A DNA stretch of 53,468 nt from Jannaschia seosinensis. Lineage in GTDB: Bacteria > Pseudomonadota > Alphaproteobacteria > Rhodobacterales > Rhodobacteraceae. A model generated the notes under the pieces. It was not told the origin of the DNA. It made no database searches and saw only the letters and a list, made by a program, of their open reading frames with translations. Shown here piece after piece: positions 15,363 to 24,381 of the stretch; the stretch's first letter is position 1; every line of letters starts with the position of its first letter. The stretch lies in NCBI RefSeq assembly GCF_001408515.1, contig NZ_CYPR01000109.1:1-53468 (forward strand), given 5' to 3'. The translations under genes and the position numbers were made by a program.

Positions 15363-16262
15363 TCAAGAGTTCCAGACTACCGCGCCGAGATCTTGCACAT
15401 CGTAACCGCCGTAGGTTCTGGCCCGAGCCAAGAACGGCTCCGTGCCACAAAACGAGATCAGTTTGCGGACCTGCGGCTCGAACCAGGCCTTGCGATCTAC
15501 GAGCAGCGCGAACTGCTCCTCGATCAACGGCAGGAACTCGAGCCCATAGCTGTGCGCACCGGCCTCAATCCCGAAGGCCGCGTCGGCCTCCCCGCGGCGC
15601 ACCGCCTCGACCGCGCCGTCTTCGGTCCGCGCAACATCGGCGAAGTCGAGTGCCGACATATCCAGCCCCTCCTGAGCCGCAAGTTGCCGGAACAGGGTGT
15701 CGGTCCCCGATCCCGGTTGTCTCGGCACGATGCGCCGTCCCACCAGATCCGAAAGTTTCGAGGGGGCAGGTTCCCCGGAGCGGAAGACGAGGCCGCGCCG
15801 ACGTATTGCAAACGAGACCAGCACGGCATTCAAGCCCCGCGCCGCGCGCGAAACCGCCGGCACATTCCAGTCGCCCGACTTCGCATCGTGTATGTGCACC
15901 CCCGCCGCCACGCCGTCACCGCGCACGAACCGATCGAGACCGTCGAGAGAGCCGTCGTAATAGGTCGCCAAGCCGCAGCCAGATTGTCGGATGGCCCAAT
16001 CGAGAAGCGGGTCATGACTGCCCAGCAGGATCGGCGGTCTCGTGACGGACCCTTTCGTTGTCAGCCAATCACCTCCGGACTTAGCCCGCTCGATCCACTC
16101 GCGGATCTCGGTCGCCGGGAACAGGAGCTTTCCGGTGGCTCGGGAGCATGGAACCGCTCCCGAAGCAGCCAAGTCGTACACCTTGCGATCCTTCAGGCGC
16201 AGGAGCACGGCCAGTTCCTTCACGGTGAGATATTCGTGGTCCGGAAAGGCGTCGTCGGTCAT
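15363..16262 (-). CDS. One-component regulator: excisionase-like HTH + periplasmic-binding-like domain
   Basis: 299 residues. An N-terminal winged helix of the MerR/excisionase type (YLTVKELAVLLRLKDRKVYDL, then GKLLFPATEIREWI) covers about residues 10-60. The rest is a type 2 periplasmic-binding-like domain of the COG1910 kind (PILLGSHDPLLDWAI ... PRQPGSGTDTLFRQL ... GEADAAFGIEAGA), the fold of molybdate/tungstate-binding regulators. There is no signal peptide, so it acts in the cytoplasm. It sits 54 bp downstream of tupA on the same strand, so it most likely senses tungstate or molybdate and controls this transporter. Ligand and target are inferred from position and fold. Confidence 0.82.
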   Translation of the reverse strand: MTDDAFPDHEYLTVKELAVLLRLKDRKVYDLAASGAVPCSRATGKLLFPATEIREWIERAKSGGDWLTTKGSVTRPPILLGSHDPLLDWAIRQSGCGLATYYDGSLDGLDRFVRGDGVAAGVHIHDAKSGDWNVPAVSRAARGLNAVLVSFAIRRRGLVFRSGEPAPSKLSDLVGRRIVPRQPGSGTDTLFRQLAAQEGLDMSALDFADVARTEDGAVEAVRRGEADAAFGIEAGAHSYGLEFLPLIEEQFALLVDRKAWFEPQVRKLISFCGTEPFLARARTYGGYDVQDLGAVVWNS

Positions 16263-16316
16263 GGGATCCCGGGCAGATTTAACTGGCGGCCGATCATGGC
16301 TGCCCGTCTTTGTCTA

Positions 16317-17135
16317 TCAGTTCTCCGGCGCGTTGGGAAAGAACAGCTGCTGGCCGTCGACTTCGTAGTCTGCGATCGCCTCCTGCCCCGCATCCGAGAC
16401 CAGCCAATCGGCAAAGGTCTGTGCCGCGTCGGAATTCACCGATGGGCATTTCTCGGGGTTCACGGGGATCACCCCGTACTGGTTGAACAGATCCTCATCG
16501 CCCTCGACCTGAACCGCATAATCCTGCTTGTTCTCGAAGCTGATCCAGGTGGCGCGGTCCGTGATGACATAGGCGCCCATGCCGATCCCGGCATTGAGCG
16601 TCGCGCCCATCCCCGAGCCGGTTTCGCGGTACCAGTCACCGCTCGCCGCGGTGGGATCCGCCTCGGTATCGCCCCAGAGCAACATTTCCTTCTTGTGCGT
16701 CCCGGAATCGTCACCCCGCGATGCAAAGAGAGCCCCCTCCTCCGCAATCTTCGACAGCGCGTCCTGCACATCGGTCATGCCGCCCACTCCGGCCGGATCG
16801 TCGTCGGGGCCGACGATGACGAAATCGTTGTACATCAGGTTGGTGCGCGCGGTGCCAATGCCTGACTCGACGAATTCCTCCTCGGATGATTTCGCATGCA
16901 CGAGCAACACGTCGCCATCACAGTTCCGCGCATTCGCGATCGCCTGCCCGGTGCCGACGGCCACCACGTTGACCTGAATTCCGGTCTGGTCGCGGAAGAT
17001 CGGCAAGAGGTGATCGTAGAGACCGGAATTGGCCGTGGACGTGGTGGACTGGACGATGATCGACTGGTCCTGCGCCATGGCGGCGCCGGCGAGGGCAAGC
17101 GTGGTGGCGGTCACGCTCAGGATTCTGAATAGCAC
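16317..17135 (-). CDS. tupA: Tungstate ABC transporter substrate-binding protein
   Basis: 272 residues with a clear signal peptide (MLFRILSVTATTLALAGAAMA, cleaved near 22). The mature start carries the TupA oxyanion loop, VQSTTSTANSGL, followed by a PBP type 2 fold: VAVGTGQAIANARNCDGDVLLVHA, FASRGDDSGTHKKE and GAYVITDRATWISF are all family landmarks. TupA binds tungstate with very high affinity in the periplasm and hands it to TupBC. It lies 24 bp after the ATPase gene and before the regulator. The order permease-ATPase-binding protein differs from the common A-B-C order. Confidence 0.93.
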   Translation of the reverse strand: MLFRILSVTATTLALAGAAMAQDQSIIVQSTTSTANSGLYDHLLPIFRDQTGIQVNVVAVGTGQAIANARNCDGDVLLVHAKSSEEEFVESGIGTARTNLMYNDFVIVGPDDDPAGVGGMTDVQDALSKIAEEGALFASRGDDSGTHKKEMLLWGDTEADPTAASGDWYRETGSGMGATLNAGIGMGAYVITDRATWISFENKQDYAVQVEGDEDLFNQYGVIPVNPEKCPSVNSDAAQTFADWLVSDAGQEAIADYEVDGQQLFFPNAPEN

Positions 17136-17159
17136 TGGGTCTCTCCCTTTCTTGGTGGA

Positions 17160-17915
17160 TCAGACAAGGAGTTTTCCGCTGAGGTAATTCCGCGCCGCGT
17201 CGCTTTGCGGCTCGGGGAAGAACTCGGCCGCGGAACTGTGTTCGGCGACACGGCCTCGCTCCAGAAACACGACATCGTCGGCCAGCCGACGCGCCTGGCC
17301 CGGATCGTGGGTGACGAAGATGATCCGCACGCCCCGCGCGCGCGCATCGCTCACGATCGCCTCGATTGCCAGCACCGAGGCGGGGTCGAGACTGGCCGTG
17401 GGCTCGTCGAGGAACAGGACCTCCGGATCGGTCGCGAGAGCGCGGGCCAGTGCAAGCCGCTGCGCCTCTCCGCCCGACAAGAGGCGCGCGGGTTGGGCCG
17501 CCTTGTGCGCGAGGCCAACGTGATCGAGCAGGAAATCGCGCCGCGCAACATCCTTCCCGCGCGCTCTCAGAACGAACTCGATGTTGGCAGCCACGGACCG
17601 TCGCAAGAGGACCGGCTTCTGGAACACCAAGGCCTGCCGCGAGGTGACACGTGTGGGCCGGACTTTGCCCCATGAGATTCGCCCCGAATTCGGCGCGATC
17701 AACCCGTGTAGAAGCTTCAGCAGCAGACTCTTTCCCGCCCCGTTCGGCCCCATGATCATGGTGCAACCGGTTGGACCCAGATCGAAATTGATGCCGTCGA
17801 GAATGGTTGCCTCACCAAGCCGCAGGACCAGATCACGCACCGCAAGCGGCAGGATTGCCGTCTCCTCTCCGCAATCCGCCAGAGGCGCATAGGTCATGAT
17901 TGCGGCATCAGACAT
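17160..17915 (-). CDS. tupC: Tungstate ABC transporter ATPase
   Basis: 251 residues starting at ATG 17915, which overlaps the end of the permease gene by 8 bases; the frame open further upstream is a shadow. Walker A is GPNGAGKS at about 56-63, the signature LSGGEAQRLALARAL near 150-165, Walker B VLFLDEPTASLD near 173-184, with the H-loop in FVTHDPGQA. It energises tungstate uptake through the permease encoded just upstream. There is no TOBE domain, unlike many molybdate ATPases, which agrees with the Tup family. Confidence 0.9.
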   Translation of the reverse strand: MSDAAIMTYAPLADCGEETAILPLAVRDLVLRLGEATILDGINFDLGPTGCTMIMGPNGAGKSLLLKLLHGLIAPNSGRISWGKVRPTRVTSRQALVFQKPVLLRRSVAANIEFVLRARGKDVARRDFLLDHVGLAHKAAQPARLLSGGEAQRLALARALATDPEVLFLDEPTASLDPASVLAIEAIVSDARARGVRIIFVTHDPGQARRLADDVVFLERGRVAEHSSAAEFFPEPQSDAARNYLSGKLLV

Positions 17916-18606
17916 AGGCGTGCCGCACCGCCGCCATCCGCACGGATTGAACGGCCGCATTCACGCCCAAGGCTATGCCGAGGAGGATAATCCCCAGGGC
18001 CAGCGCCAACCCGAGATCGCCTTTCGAGGTTTCCAGCGCGATGGCCGTCGTCATCACGCGCGTCAGGTGGTCGATATTGCCCCCGACGATGATAACCGCA
18101 CCGACTTCGGCCACCGCTCGGCCAAAGCCGGCCAATCCGACAGTCAGCAGCGAATAGCGCGCGTCCCACAGAAGCGCCTGCACCGTCTGCGTCCGCGTGA
18201 GGCAAAGCGATCGGAATTGTTCGGCATATTCGACGTGAAGGTCCTCGATCACCTGACGCGACAGCGCGGCGACGATGGGTGCGATCAGGATCGTCTGAGC
18301 GATGATCATCGCGGTCGGCGTGTAAAGCAGGCCCAGAAAGCCGAGGGGACCGGAGCGTGACAGATGCAAATAAACAAGAAGCCCGACGACCACCGGCGGA
18401 AGCCCCATCAGCGCGTTCATCACGATCAGAACCGCGCTGCGTCCCCGAAACCTGCCGATTGCGACCAAGGCACCAACAGGGAGCCCGACGATGCAGGCAA
18501 ACGCCGTCGCCGTCAGGCTGACCCGCAGCGACAGAAGGACAATCTCCAGCAAGTCCGCGTCACCCGAAAGCACCAGCGCAACGGCAAGTCCCAAGGCGTC
18601 GCCCAT
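17908..18606 (-). CDS. tupB: Tungstate ABC transporter permease
   Basis: 232 residues from ATG 18606. A TTG three codons further up (18615) has a better placed AGGTGG site, and an ATG at 18639 is also in frame, so the true start is uncertain by 11 codons. About five to six transmembrane helices (LRVSLTATAFACIVGLPVG, VLIVMNALMGLPPVVVGLL, MIIAQTILIAPIVAAL, LALALGIILLGIALGVN) and the permease EAA-like loop ending in GFGRAVAEVGAVIIVGGNI mark a TupB/COG4662 permease. It is the first gene of the tup unit, facing the 480-bp gap before the GH15 gene. Confidence 0.9.
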   Translation of the reverse strand: MGDALGLAVALVLSGDADLLEIVLLSLRVSLTATAFACIVGLPVGALVAIGRFRGRSAVLIVMNALMGLPPVVVGLLVYLHLSRSGPLGFLGLLYTPTAMIIAQTILIAPIVAALSRQVIEDLHVEYAEQFRSLCLTRTQTVQALLWDARYSLLTVGLAGFGRAVAEVGAVIIVGGNIDHLTRVMTTAIALETSKGDLGLALALGIILLGIALGVNAAVQSVRMAAVRHAYV

Positions 18607-18615
18607 GCTTTGCAA

Positions 18616-19083
18616 AATTTCCCACCTCGTGCATTTCACCCGCAGGCCGCATGATTATGCAGCTTGATCGCTTGAACACAAGGCGCGCTCGTCCGCCGAG
18701 GATGACGCGATCCAAGAGAGCCAAACGGAAAAGCAGAGGAAGAGACTGCAAAATTTTCACTTTGCCTACAAGGCGATCTTGGTCGGACCACGTATCGCTG
18801 GCTGGGAAAGTGCACTTTGCTGTTGGAGATCCGACCCCTCGGCTCTTCCGCAAATTCTGCGATTCATAAGTCCAGTCCGAGCCATGAAGGGCCGCTCGCG
18901 TCTCCGCTTGGCTCCTTGGGCCGGCACCAGAACAATCTCCATCAGCTCCAGTGACGATGTCGCCGCCCCGAACGCTTGAAGCAATTACTGCAGTGAAAGC
19001 CTGTTCCATGCAAAAGGTCGCACTTGGTTCCGTGACTGCACACGGTACAAGATCAAATCATACGGTAGAAAGGAGAGCAGCTT
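18616..19083. other. Gene-free divergent region between tup and GH15 genes
   Basis: About 470 bp, visibly more AT-rich than its flanks, with no frame that reads as protein. It must hold promoters for both directions. The 10-mer TGCAAAATTT occurs at 18611-18620 (at the tupB start) and again at 18747-18756; it may be an operator pair or coincidence. An AAAGGAG ribosome site at about 19069-19075 serves the GH15 gene. No riboswitch fold was recognised. Confidence 0.5.
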
Positions 19084-21009
19084 TTGACGGAAGGAAGCCG
19101 CCAGCCACCGATAGAGGATTACGCGCTAATCGGTGACTGCCATGGTGCCGCGCTCGTCTCCGGCAAAGGGTGCATCGACTGGTGCACGCCGCTCCGCTTC
19201 GACGGGGAGCCGGTTTTCTTTCAACTGCTCGACGCGAAAGGCGGCGGGTCGTGGAGCATTGAGCCGGAGGGGGTAACGCGCATCACGCGCGGCTATATCG
19301 AGCGGACGAACATCCTGCGCACCTGCTTCGAGACAGCGACCGGCACGCTGGAACTCGTCGACTTCATGCCGGTCGGCCGAACCCGCACCGCTTCGGTCCA
19401 CGATTACGTGACACTCAACGCGCCGGGCTGGGTCGTTCGTCGAATGCGTTGCCTGTCGGGTCGGGTCGACCTGACCAGCCGTTTCCGGCCGCGCGGTGCG
19501 GGGTGGGCAACAGAGCCGGTGAAGATGGAGCTCCAGGATGGGCAGGTCGTATGCGAGGGCGGATTGACGCTCTGGTGTAACGGCGAGGCGCGGCAGGAAG
19601 AGGACGGGGCGGCGATACGGATCGCCCTCAACGGGGGCGACGTCGAAACCTGTGTCTTGACGAGCTTGGCACCGCTTTTCGACCCGCGAGAGCAGGCCGA
19701 CCGCCTCTACGACGTCACCCACGCATTCTGGAGCGAATGGACGGAATATTCGCGCTATCACGGCCCTTACGCGGATGCGGTCCAGCGCAGCGCGCTGGCG
19801 CTGAAGCTTCTGACCTATGCGCCGACCGGAGCGATCGTGGCGGCGCCGACGACGTCGCTGCCCGAGCAGATCGGCGGAGGACGGAACTGGGATTACCGGT
19901 TCTGCTGGATCCGCGACGCGACCTTCGCGCTCTTCTCGCTGTCGGTGCTGGGCTACAGCGCCGAGGCGGACCGCTTTTCCGACTTCCTGTCGCGATTGTG
20001 CCTGCGCGAGGGGTCGACCCTCCGGATCATGTACGGCATCGATGGCGAACCTTTCCTGAGCGAGCGCACCCTCGACCATCTGTCCGGCTACCACGACAGC
20101 CGTCCGGTGCGGACCGGAAACGAGGCCGCCGAACAGCGGCAGCTCGACGTGTTCGGTGAACTTCTGGACTGGGCCGAACTGCGCGCTGTCTTGAACTCCC
20201 GCCTCACTGCCGACGAAGAAGCGCTCCTGAGCGGCGTCGCGGATCACGTGTGCAAGACGTGGCAAGTGCCGGATCACGGCATCTGGGAAATGCGATGCGA
20301 GCCGCGGCATTTCACGCAGGGCAAAGCGATGGCTTGGGTGACGCTCGACCGCGCAATAAAGCTCTTTGGCGACAAGCCGCTCTGGCGCGAGACGCGCGAT
20401 GAGATTCTGCAGGAGATTCTCGAAAAGGGCTGTGCCGGCGATCCGCCGCATTTGACGCAGCATTACGGGGCGGAAACAACCGATGCCGCTCTCCTGCAGG
20501 TTCCCCTGCTGGGCCTCCCAATCGACCCCGCAATCCTTGCGCGCACAATCGAGGAAGTGGAGCGCGAACTTCGTTCGGGCGATCTCGTGCATCGGTACCG
20601 CGGCACCGATGGTCTCGAAGGCGACGAGGGTGCATTCTTCATCACCAGCTTCTGGCTCGTCGAGGCCTTGCTGACGGTCGGACGCGCGAACGAGGCGCGA
20701 GAGCTGTTCGAGCACCTTCTCACGCGCGCCAACGATGTCGGGCTCTATGCGGAGGAGGTGGACGCGAGTACCGGCGCCTTCCTCGGCAACTTCCCGCAGG
20801 CCTTCACCCATCTGGCACTGATCTCCAGCGCATCGTTGCTGCAACTCTACGACCGCGAAGGCGCCAAGGCGCTCAGGGGCTCCAACGCCGACCGTGCAAA
20901 GCGCATCGCCGGCGCCACGCGCGGCAAGAGGGCCCTGCTCTTCTCCCTCATCCGCAACCGGAGCATCCGGCTCCGGTCGTCAAGAAAGTCGGTTCTGTCG
21001 CTCACCTGA
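19084..21009 (+). CDS. Glycoside hydrolase family 15 protein (glucoamylase/trehalase-like)
   Basis: 641 residues beginning with TTG 19084, supported by AAAGGAG eight bases upstream. The N-terminal beta-sandwich (about 1-230) starts with the family's IEDYALIGDCHGAALVS. The (alpha/alpha)6 barrel follows with GGGRNWDYRFCWIRDATFAL (about 267-285). The GIWEMR segment supplies the general acid Glu, and a second Glu region lies in YAEEVDASTGAFLGNFPQAFTHLAL near 550-575. Bacterial members hydrolyse alpha-glucans or trehalose; which one is not readable. The C terminus has a basic extension (after about 595) rich in Arg/Lys. No signal peptide. Stands alone with its own promoter region. Confidence 0.9.
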   Translation: MTEGSRQPPIEDYALIGDCHGAALVSGKGCIDWCTPLRFDGEPVFFQLLDAKGGGSWSIEPEGVTRITRGYIERTNILRTCFETATGTLELVDFMPVGRTRTASVHDYVTLNAPGWVVRRMRCLSGRVDLTSRFRPRGAGWATEPVKMELQDGQVVCEGGLTLWCNGEARQEEDGAAIRIALNGGDVETCVLTSLAPLFDPREQADRLYDVTHAFWSEWTEYSRYHGPYADAVQRSALALKLLTYAPTGAIVAAPTTSLPEQIGGGRNWDYRFCWIRDATFALFSLSVLGYSAEADRFSDFLSRLCLREGSTLRIMYGIDGEPFLSERTLDHLSGYHDSRPVRTGNEAAEQRQLDVFGELLDWAELRAVLNSRLTADEEALLSGVADHVCKTWQVPDHGIWEMRCEPRHFTQGKAMAWVTLDRAIKLFGDKPLWRETRDEILQEILEKGCAGDPPHLTQHYGAETTDAALLQVPLLGLPIDPAILARTIEEVERELRSGDLVHRYRGTDGLEGDEGAFFITSFWLVEALLTVGRANEARELFEHLLTRANDVGLYAEEVDASTGAFLGNFPQAFTHLALISSASLLQLYDREGAKALRGSNADRAKRIAGATRGKRALLFSLIRNRSIRLRSSRKSVLSLT

Positions 21010-21339
21010 GGGCACTATTGGGCCACCTGGTCTGAGTTCAACACACGTCCCGCCGAAGCCAGAGGAATCAGCAAGTTTTGGTGACGGCGACGTTCCGCGA
21101 TTCGGTCGTTTGGCCATCGTCAGCTTACCTGCCGATCGCCTCCAGAGCAGCAACCGTCAGTGGCCGGCCTTTCCAATTAAGGCCACACTACCGCACAGCT
21201 TTCCGCCAGATCTCACAGCTTCTTCGCGGTCAGAGGCCGTCTAGGCCGACAGCCGAAGCTCCGCCTGCCTGAGGACGGAAAAGACCGGCGGCTGGCTTCG
21301 CTCAAGCCAACTCGCTCCCGACGACATCGGCAACCCGGA
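21010..21339. other. Intergenic stretch, nothing recognised
   Basis: 330 bp between the convergent GH15 and alaX genes. Short open frames here do not show protein-like codon use. No hairpin followed by a T-run and no repeat was seen. Confidence 0.5.
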
Positions 21340-22056
21340 TCATGCGAATGTCAGGGAAATCCGGCGGTTGGAGCGGCCCTTGTTCTCGATCTTGCCCACC
21401 CGCACCGGACCGATTTCGGCGGTGGAGCGGACATGCGTTCCGCCGCACGGCTGAAGGTCCACCGGCACATCGCGATCCCCGATCCGCACCAGCCGGATGC
21501 GACCCGCGCCGCGCGGTGGCTGCACGGCGAGTGTCTTGACCAGTTCAGGATTCGCGTCGAGCTCGGCCTCGGTGATCCACTGCGATCCGACGGGATCGTC
21601 CGCGTCGATCAACTGGCCGAGGCGTGCCTGGATGAACTCGCGGTCCTGGATTACCTCGGGCATGTCGAAATCGAGCCGGCTCTTCTCTGCCCCGATCTGC
21701 CCGCCCGTCACCGGCAAAGGTACGACCACCGACAGGAGGTGCAGCGCGGTATGCATCCGCATGTGACGGTGCCGCCGCTCCCAATCGAGCCGCATCTCGA
21801 CCTCCGCGCCAACGGGCGGCAGGGGCCCCGCTTCGGTCGGCAGCAGGACGATCTCGTCCCCGTTCCCCTTCACCGTATTCGCCACGTCGCAGGCGCCGCC
21901 GTCCCAAACGAGCCGCCCACTATCGCCCGGTTGACCGCCGCCCGTCGGATAAAACACTGACCGGTCGGTCACGATGCCGCCCTCCTCCGTCACGCGGACG
22001 ACCCGCGCGGTCGCGGTCTTGAGATAGGCATCTTCGCGAAAGAGAGGTTGGGTCAT
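21340..22056 (-). CDS. Alanyl-tRNA editing protein AlaX
   Basis: 238 residues. A stand-alone editing domain homologous to the C-terminal part of AlaRS: it hydrolyses Ser-tRNA(Ala) (and Gly-tRNA(Ala)) in trans. The zinc ligands are present as HxxxH in MHTALHLLSVV (about 101-105) and as the Cys/His of QPCGGTHVRS near 202-208. YPTGGGQPGDSG at about 36-47 is the glycine-rich segment of the N-terminal barrel, so this is the medium-length AlaX-M type. The start lies 3 bp from the MscS gene stop, making it the last gene of the photolyase-cysK operon-like run. Confidence 0.9.
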   Translation of the reverse strand: MTQPLFREDAYLKTATARVVRVTEEGGIVTDRSVFYPTGGGQPGDSGRLVWDGGACDVANTVKGNGDEIVLLPTEAGPLPPVGAEVEMRLDWERRHRHMRMHTALHLLSVVVPLPVTGGQIGAEKSRLDFDMPEVIQDREFIQARLGQLIDADDPVGSQWITEAELDANPELVKTLAVQPPRGAGRIRLVRIGDRDVPVDLQPCGGTHVRSTAEIGPVRVGKIENKGRSNRRISLTFA

Positions 22057-22059
22057 GGA

Positions 22060-24381
22060 TCAGGCTCCTTCGCCCCTAGGTTGCAAGACCTCTGGATTGC
22101 GCAGCCAGAGATCGCGTTGCGCGAAAGGTATCTCGATCCCTTCGGCAGCAAAACGTTCGGCGACGGCATGGTTGAGTTCGGAGTGCACGATCACCTTGAA
22201 CAGGATGTCACGGATCACGACGCGGACCGTGAAATCGAGGCTCGACGCGCCGAACCCGTCAAACGTCACCAGAGGCGGCGGGGACAGAATGGCCATGGGA
22301 TGCGCCTCGGCCACCTCCTGAAGGATCGTCTCCACCCGCCGCGTGTCGGTGCCATAGGCCACCCCGACCGTCACGAGGACACGCCCCGCCGAGTTGTCGA
22401 GCGTGTAGTTCGTCACGACACCGGAAATCAGGTCCGCGTTCGGCACGATTACATCCTGGCGGTCGAAAGTTTCGACGCGGGTCGAGCGGACCGAGATCTC
22501 GCGCACAAAGCCCTCGGTTCCGTTCACGTTGATCCAGTCACCCAGCTTGATCGGCCGCCCGATCAGCAGAATGATCCCCGAGACAAAATTCTGCACGATC
22601 GTTTGAAGGCCGAAGCCGATACCCAGAGAAAGAGCACCTGCGACGACCGCCAACCCGGTCAGGTCGATCCCCGCCGCGGTGATCGCGATCAATGCGGCGA
22701 GCGTGATGCCGACATAGCTCGTCCCCGACAGAATGGCGTTGGTGCCGCCCGTGTCGAGCTTTGTCTTCGGCAGGACGCTGGCGCGCAACACGCCGCGGAT
22801 GAGCCGGACGAAGAAGAATCCGATCAGAAAGACGATCGCGAAGGTCAGGAAATTCGCGGGCGAAATCCGCGTTCCGCCAAGGTCGAACCCGCGCAGGAAC
22901 GTCTGCCACCATTCCAGCAGCGTAATCGGCCGCAGACCCCAGATCAGCCCGAAGAGAGGCACCGAAGCCAGCGCGAGCGCAAACCCAACAAGCGTCGGAA
23001 CGAGCGCATCGTGGCCCGTATCCGTCCGCCGCGTCACGGCGACGTAGAAATCGAAGACAAAGCCTTGGAGGATGCCGATCAGCGCGATGAGCGCAAGGCT
23101 GACCGCCGTCGGCCAAAGCAGCGCCGCGCCGAGATTGCCATAGCCGAGCGCGGCCGCAAGGGGCGCGAGGACGCCGACCACAATCAGCGCCCGACCGACC
23201 AGACGGGTGATCTGCGCCCAGAATGTGTGAACCTCCTCAGCCTCTTCGATCGTGATGCGCCCTTCGCTCAGGAACAGGCGCCCGAGTTGGAACATCACGA
23301 TCCCGGCCAGCGTCAGCAGGACGAAGCGCGGCACGAAGATCGTTTCGGCCATGGCGACCGACGTCTCCGCCATGCCCCGCCATGCAATACCGAGCGCGAT
23401 CAGGCCGCCCAACAGCAGGACCAACCGCCGCGCCCTGCCACGCCGTGCCGGTGAAATCGGCAGGAAAGCGTTCGCGCCCTCCCGCTTGGGCAAGGCCTGA
23501 AGTGCCAGCCACCGGGCGACGAGCACGGTGAATCCAAGGACCGGCAAAAGACCGATCGCCACCGTCGCCTCGGGACCGGAAATGCCGATCAGGATCGCGG
23601 CCCGCGAAATCGCGACGAGGCCAGCCACGGGTAACAGCATCTGCGCGAGCGAAATCGCCAGCAGCGCGACGCGGGCGACGGCGTTCTCGACCTCGCGCCG
23701 TGCGACGCGCGCACGCAGATGTCCGAGCCACACGTTCGAACGCCAGAGAAGAACGATCGCGATCAGCGCCAGCAGGCCCAGTTCCAGCCCGCGGGCCTGC
23801 CACACGGCACGCGCTTCGGGCGTGGCGAAGGGCGCGGCGACCTGCATGCCCAGATCCCGAAGCCAGCTGCCGAACGCCGCCACGGCCGGCGGCCACGCAC
23901 GAGGATCGAGCGGCGTGACCGATTTGGAGAAGAGCCGCGCCGCGCGCTCCGCCTCGACCCGTTCGTCGAGTTCCGCGATCAATGCATTGGCTTCGGCGAA
24001 CACCGTCTCCGCCTCGCGGACGGGGGCGAGCAGTTCCTCAAGCTGCGCGTTGAGCGCTTCCCGCTGGTCGGCAATCGCCTGCGGCTCCGATTCACCTTCG
24101 GCCGGAGGCGGCTCGAGCGCGTCGATCTGCGCCCTGAGCGCGGCCACGCGCGGACCGGTCTTGGCCATCTCCGCCTCGAAGGTCGCGCGCCAAGTCACCA
24201 ATTGCTCGCGCAGCGCATCAAGCGCCTCAATCGTGGCGTCCTCGGCCGCGATGGCAGTTTCCGCGCTTTCGACGATCTCACCCCAGCCGAGTGCGCTGCG
24301 CGGCTCCTGCGCCGCGACAGGCAGCACCAGCAACAGCGTCAGCAGCAGGCCCGCAAGGGCACGCATCAAGCGAGGCGTCAT
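22060..24381 (-). CDS. Large MscS-family mechanosensitive channel (DUF3772 type)
   Basis: 773 residues from ATG 24381, which overlaps the cysK stop as ATGA; a 40-codon upstream extension is rejected. Signal peptide (LLLTLLLVLPVAAQ), then a periplasmic coiled-coil domain of DUF3772 type (about 30-180, many Glu/Ala heptads such as ALNAQLEELLAPVREAETV), then about eight to ten membrane helices. The MscS core near residues 530-765 contains the pore helix GLAVVAGALSLGIGFGLQTIVQNFVSG and the beta domain IKLGDWINVNGTEGFVREI. It opens under membrane tension and releases solutes on osmotic downshock. A second, smaller MscS gene is at 37514. Confidence 0.92.
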   Translation of the reverse strand: MTPRLMRALAGLLLTLLLVLPVAAQEPRSALGWGEIVESAETAIAAEDATIEALDALREQLVTWRATFEAEMAKTGPRVAALRAQIDALEPPPAEGESEPQAIADQREALNAQLEELLAPVREAETVFAEANALIAELDERVEAERAARLFSKSVTPLDPRAWPPAVAAFGSWLRDLGMQVAAPFATPEARAVWQARGLELGLLALIAIVLLWRSNVWLGHLRARVARREVENAVARVALLAISLAQMLLPVAGLVAISRAAILIGISGPEATVAIGLLPVLGFTVLVARWLALQALPKREGANAFLPISPARRGRARRLVLLLGGLIALGIAWRGMAETSVAMAETIFVPRFVLLTLAGIVMFQLGRLFLSEGRITIEEAEEVHTFWAQITRLVGRALIVVGVLAPLAAALGYGNLGAALLWPTAVSLALIALIGILQGFVFDFYVAVTRRTDTGHDALVPTLVGFALALASVPLFGLIWGLRPITLLEWWQTFLRGFDLGGTRISPANFLTFAIVFLIGFFFVRLIRGVLRASVLPKTKLDTGGTNAILSGTSYVGITLAALIAITAAGIDLTGLAVVAGALSLGIGFGLQTIVQNFVSGIILLIGRPIKLGDWINVNGTEGFVREISVRSTRVETFDRQDVIVPNADLISGVVTNYTLDNSAGRVLVTVGVAYGTDTRRVETILQEVAEAHPMAILSPPPLVTFDGFGASSLDFTVRVVIRDILFKVIVHSELNHAVAERFAAEGIEIPFAQRDLWLRNPEVLQPRGEGA

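Noticed and set aside
15213-16865. 550-codon plus-strand open frame
   Set aside because: Shadow of the tungstate regulator and tupA; no recognisable domain.
18640-19009. 149-codon minus-strand frame upstream of tupB
   Set aside because: No ribosome site, no motif, AT-rich intergenic composition.
19126-20844. 572-codon minus-strand open frame
   Set aside because: Antisense to the GH15 gene, which has intact motifs.
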